Below, in pieces: positions 61,481 to 64,000 of a stretch of 64,000 nt of DNA. The stretch spans positions 62,001-126,000 of the forward strand of contig NZ_JAPWDU010000002.1 in the NCBI RefSeq assembly GCF_027257155.1, read 5' to 3'. The translations under genes were made by a program, and so were the position numbers. Under the pieces are notes generated by a model. That model was not told where the DNA came from and ran no database searches. It worked only from the letters and a program-made list of their open reading frames with translations. The DNA is from Cerasicoccus sp. TK19100. Its GTDB lineage: Bacteria > Verrucomicrobiota > Verrucomicrobiia > Opitutales > Cerasicoccaceae. Each line of letters starts with the position of its first letter. The first letter of the stretch is position 1.

Positions 61481-62881
61481 TCAGGCGGTTAGTTCGTCCG
61501 GCTCTTTACCGGCTAAAAGTTCGTTCAGGCGCTCAAGACAGGCGGCAATGGCGGCATCCTGTGCTTCGTTAACTTCGTCGGGCGCTTCACGGGTCGGCGT
61601 GGTTTCGTAGGCGGCGATTTTCACGCGTGGCGACGGATCGTCTTTGAGCAAGTTACGCTTCTCCAGCGAGAGCGCTTCAGCACCGGCGGCCAGGCGGCGC
61701 AGCGACGGCGAATGCAGCCCCGCCAAGGCGTCCGCGAGATCGCCGCGCATCCACGGCGTATCCGCATCGCAGGCGGCAAGGTGGAAAACCGCCTCAGCCG
61801 ACACTCGGTCGTTGACCAGATATTGCATGACCTCGACCGGCGTCTGCTCGTTGCTCGCAAGGGCGGCGATGATGTTGGGTTTATTTTGCCAAGCCAGCTC
61901 CACGTAGAGCGCTTCGGGCATGGAGGGATTGTTGATGAGCGCCAGGCAGGCGGCCTCGTCTTCCCCGGTGACGAAGAACTCCGCCACTTCCGGCCAGAGC
62001 GAGGTATTGCGCGCCAAAGCCTCACGGACTTCAACCGCGTCATCCACCGCCAAATGGTGCTGCAACGCGGCGGGTAGCTCGGGGTGGGCGGCCATGGCCA
62101 CGCGCTCTTCCACGTTTTTCACCTGGCACAGACGGAGCATTTCCACATGGCCCAGCTTCATGCGCTCCGCCGCGGCTTGGCGAACGGCCGCATGCGGCGA
62201 AAGTAACAACGACTTGACCAGCTTGTCCTTGAGCGAAGAGCGGCTCAGCAGCGCGAGTTGAATCTCCTCACGGTCGCTGTCGGCCCAGAATGGCAACAGG
62301 TCATCCGGTGCATGGCTGGCGGCAGCCAGCGCGTAGCGAACCATGGGGCTTGGGTCCGAGGACAAGGCGACCCACAAATCCGGGTGCAGCGACTTGTTCT
62401 GCGTCAGCGCGAGGCGGGAAGCCGGTTTGCCGTGCGCGGCGATGCGCGCTTGCGCGTTTAGCTTGAGCGCTGGATTGCCGGCCAAGGCTTGGACCACCTG
62501 TGTATCGCCGTCTTCAAGCAGCGTCTGCATGTCTCGCGCGGGCAAATTGGGATTGCAGGCCACGGCGGCTAGCACCTCGGCATCTGGATGCTTCAGCAAG
62601 GCACCCAGCTCAGTTGGCGGGGTGCGTGGGTTTTGCGCAAGTTCGACCAGGACCGGTGTGGTAAATTCCGTGTAACGCCGCACCATGCCTTCGAGCACGC
62701 TGCTGGGGGTGAGGTGATAGCGGGCCAGGAACACGCACATCGCCTCATCCGGCTGCGACTCGCTGGCGGTCCGGAGAATGGTGCTCGGGATCGGCGGTTT
62801 GCGAAAACGCTTGGCCACAGCCTCGGCCCCGTGCTTTTCCACCAGCGCAACCAAATCATCGACGTCTTCGGGCAATTTCAT
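61481..62881 (-). CDS. Alpha-solenoid protein (HEAT/LRV-like repeats)
   Basis: The 466-residue product is built of repeated helix pairs of about 25-30 residues, most with the core pattern LAxNPxxPxxxLxxLLxxxD, for example ELAQNPRTPPTELGALLKHP, AVACNPNLPARDMQTLLEDG and ALAGNPALKLNAQARIAAHG. Leucine-rich-repeat-variant and HEAT solenoids look like this and serve as protein-binding scaffolds. No enzyme motif, signal peptide or membrane segment is visible. It lies 18 bases downstream of ftsK, so it is probably cotranscribed with it. Confidence 0.7.
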   Translation of the reverse strand: MKLPEDVDDLVALVEKHGAEAVAKRFRKPPIPSTILRTASESQPDEAMCVFLARYHLTPSSVLEGMVRRYTEFTTPVLVELAQNPRTPPTELGALLKHPDAEVLAAVACNPNLPARDMQTLLEDGDTQVVQALAGNPALKLNAQARIAAHGKPASRLALTQNKSLHPDLWVALSSDPSPMVRYALAAASHAPDDLLPFWADSDREEIQLALLSRSSLKDKLVKSLLLSPHAAVRQAAAERMKLGHVEMLRLCQVKNVEERVAMAAHPELPAALQHHLAVDDAVEVREALARNTSLWPEVAEFFVTGEDEAACLALINNPSMPEALYVELAWQNKPNIIAALASNEQTPVEVMQYLVNDRVSAEAVFHLAACDADTPWMRGDLADALAGLHSPSLRRLAAGAEALSLEKRNLLKDDPSPRVKIAAYETTPTREAPDEVNEAQDAAIAACLERLNELLAGKEPDELTA

Positions 62882-62899
62882 GTCAGCAGGCGTTCGGGG

Positions 62900-64000
62900 T
62901 TAGCGCGGCAGCTCTGCCGGGGTGATGAAAACTTCGCGCGGTGCCGTGCCGACCTGCGGGCCGATGTGGCCGCGCACTTCCAGCTCTTCGACGAGGGTGG
63001 CAGCGCGATTGTAGCCGATCTTGAGCTTACGCTGTAGGAAGCTCGTGCTGGCCTTGCCGGTGGTGGCGACGACCGTCAATGCATCGATCAGCAGGTTGTC
63101 CGCACCTTCTTCGAATAGCTCACCTTGCTCGCCTTCGGGCAGATCGTCGTCGTGGAGTTCGACGCGGTAGCGCGGCGGGGCCTGCTCGCGCAGGTAGTCG
63201 GTGATGCGGTTAATTTCGTCGTCGTCGACGAACGGGCTCTGCAGGCGCATCAGGCGGGACTGCCCAGGGGGTGTGAAGAGCATATCGCCCTTGCCTTGAA
63301 GCGTCTCAGCACCCTTGCCGTCAAGGATCGTCCGGCTGTCTATTTGCGACGACACCTTGAACGCAATGCGTGTCGGGAAGTTGGCTTTGATGACGCCGGT
63401 AATGACGTTTACGCTCGGGCGCTGGGTCGCCAAAATCGTGTGGATGCCGACCGCGCGGGACATCTGTGCGAGGCGCGCAACTGGCGTTTCGACGTCGTCC
63501 TTGGCCGTCATCATGAGGTCCGCCATCTCGTCGATCACCAGCACGATGTAAGGCAGCGGGTCAAAGCCTTCGTTCTTGGCCTTCTCGTTGTAGCCCATGA
63601 TGTTGCGAACGCGCTTGGTCGCCATGCGCTCGTAGCGGGATTCCATTTCGCGGACGAGCCATTTAAGCGCCTGGCAGGCCTGCTTTGCGTCGTCCACCAC
63701 TGGGTGGATCAGGTGCGGCAGGTCCTTGTACATCGCGAACTCGACACGCTTTGGGTCGACGAGGACCATCTCCAGCTCGCCGGGTTTGAAGCGGTAGAGC
63801 AGGGACAGAATTAAATTGTTGATACAGACGGATTTACCCGCGCCAGTGGAACCCGCAATGAGCAGGTGCGGGGCCTTGGCCAAGTCGAACACCTGGATGC
63901 GGCCATTGATGTCCATGCCGAGCACAACGGGCAGTTGATGCTGATTTTCGGTCCAGGCGTTGGCGTGCAGCGCCTCCTTGAGCATGACGGTGCGGGCGCG
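62900..64000 (-). CDS. ftsK: DNA translocase FtsK, C-terminal part (5' end outside window)
   Basis: FtsK pumps chromosome DNA toward the division septum and activates XerCD at dif. The visible 366 residues cover the motor and gamma domains: Walker A LIAGSTGAGKSVCINNLILS, Walker B YIVLVIDEMADLMM, HTILATQRPSVNVITGVIKA, and a C-terminal winged-helix gamma domain (STSFLQRKLKIGYNRAATLVEELE). The frame is open to the window edge, so the N-terminal membrane part lies beyond it. The motor closely matches the SpoIIIE/FtsK group. Confidence 0.97.
   Translation of the reverse strand, partial: RARTVMLKEALHANAWTENQHQLPVVLGMDINGRIQVFDLAKAPHLLIAGSTGAGKSVCINNLILSLLYRFKPGELEMVLVDPKRVEFAMYKDLPHLIHPVVDDAKQACQALKWLVREMESRYERMATKRVRNIMGYNEKAKNEGFDPLPYIVLVIDEMADLMMTAKDDVETPVARLAQMSRAVGIHTILATQRPSVNVITGVIKANFPTRIAFKVSSQIDSRTILDGKGAETLQGKGDMLFTPPGQSRLMRLQSPFVDDDEINRITDYLREQAPPRYRVELHDDDLPEGEQGELFEEGADNLLIDALTVVATTGKASTSFLQRKLKIGYNRAATLVEELEVRGHIGPQVGTAPREVFITPAELPR

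Overview
The window comes from a bacterial chromosome, most likely a marine Verrucomicrobiota of the class Opitutae (Puniceicoccales-like). This is an inference from several signs: a PEP-CTERM exported protein, squalene synthesis through separate HpnC and fused HpnD-HpnE proteins, an enlarged SecA without the zinc tail, Pro/Ala/Lys-rich low-complexity tails on several proteins, and housekeeping start codons that mostly lack a Shine-Dalgarno sequence. Coding density is high. No gene-free stretch exceeds about 270 bases. I see no insertion sequence, prophage, CRISPR array or rRNA operon.

Layout. 1-7.4 kb: end of a lipoprotein gene, then nusA-infB-rbfA-DHH phosphoesterase-truB-ribF, with an intrinsic-terminator hairpin in the nusA leader and a palindromic insert before rbfA. 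7.4-12.8 kb: an Aae-type efflux set (FUSC protein, a divergent DUF1656 protein, and a membrane fusion protein joined to a BtuF-like binding domain) and an AI-2E/PerM family permease. 12.8-16.9 kb: hisF, a four-helix-bundle gene flanked by inverted repeats, a large unknown protein, a secreted DUF4412-like protein, and an array of 23-base units with a large hairpin. 16.9-21.8 kb: a four-gene MacAB-TolC type efflux operon. 22-29 kb: an RGG-rich protein of unknown function, tRNA-Leu(GAG), tsaE, a secreted metalloprotease-like protein and secA. 29-34.5 kb: a VWA protein with a TonB-like anchor, an hpnD-hpnE fusion, a TerB-like protein and hpnC. 34.6-39 kb: a DevBCA-type exporter and a PEP-CTERM protein. 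39.3-50.2 kb: a small lipoprotein, a multi-pass glycosyltransferase, ppk1, two soluble glycosyltransferases, a membrane protein, a histidine phosphatase, a phosphotransferase, and a signalling trio (cNMP-FHA, HATPase, STAS). 50.2-60.5 kb: cysS, hemB, recD2, a GNAT acetyltransferase, dxs-xseB, malQ and a small secreted protein. 60.5-64 kb: tRNA-Val(CAC), two related small coiled-coil proteins, an alpha-solenoid protein and the C-terminal part of ftsK.

How the parts relate. dxs supplies isoprenoid precursors that HpnC and HpnD-HpnE would turn into squalene. A lipid-exporter-like ABC system (DevBCA family) lies divergently next to hpnC. Three separate export systems (Aae-like, MacAB-TolC-like, DevBCA-like) lie within 30 kb, each built around a membrane fusion protein.

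The least ordinary items are the membrane-fusion/BtuF fusion protein, the 23-base array between convergent genes, the nusA leader terminator, and several unrelated palindromic repeats that sit mostly between convergent genes. All calls are from reading the sequence; no database search was run.
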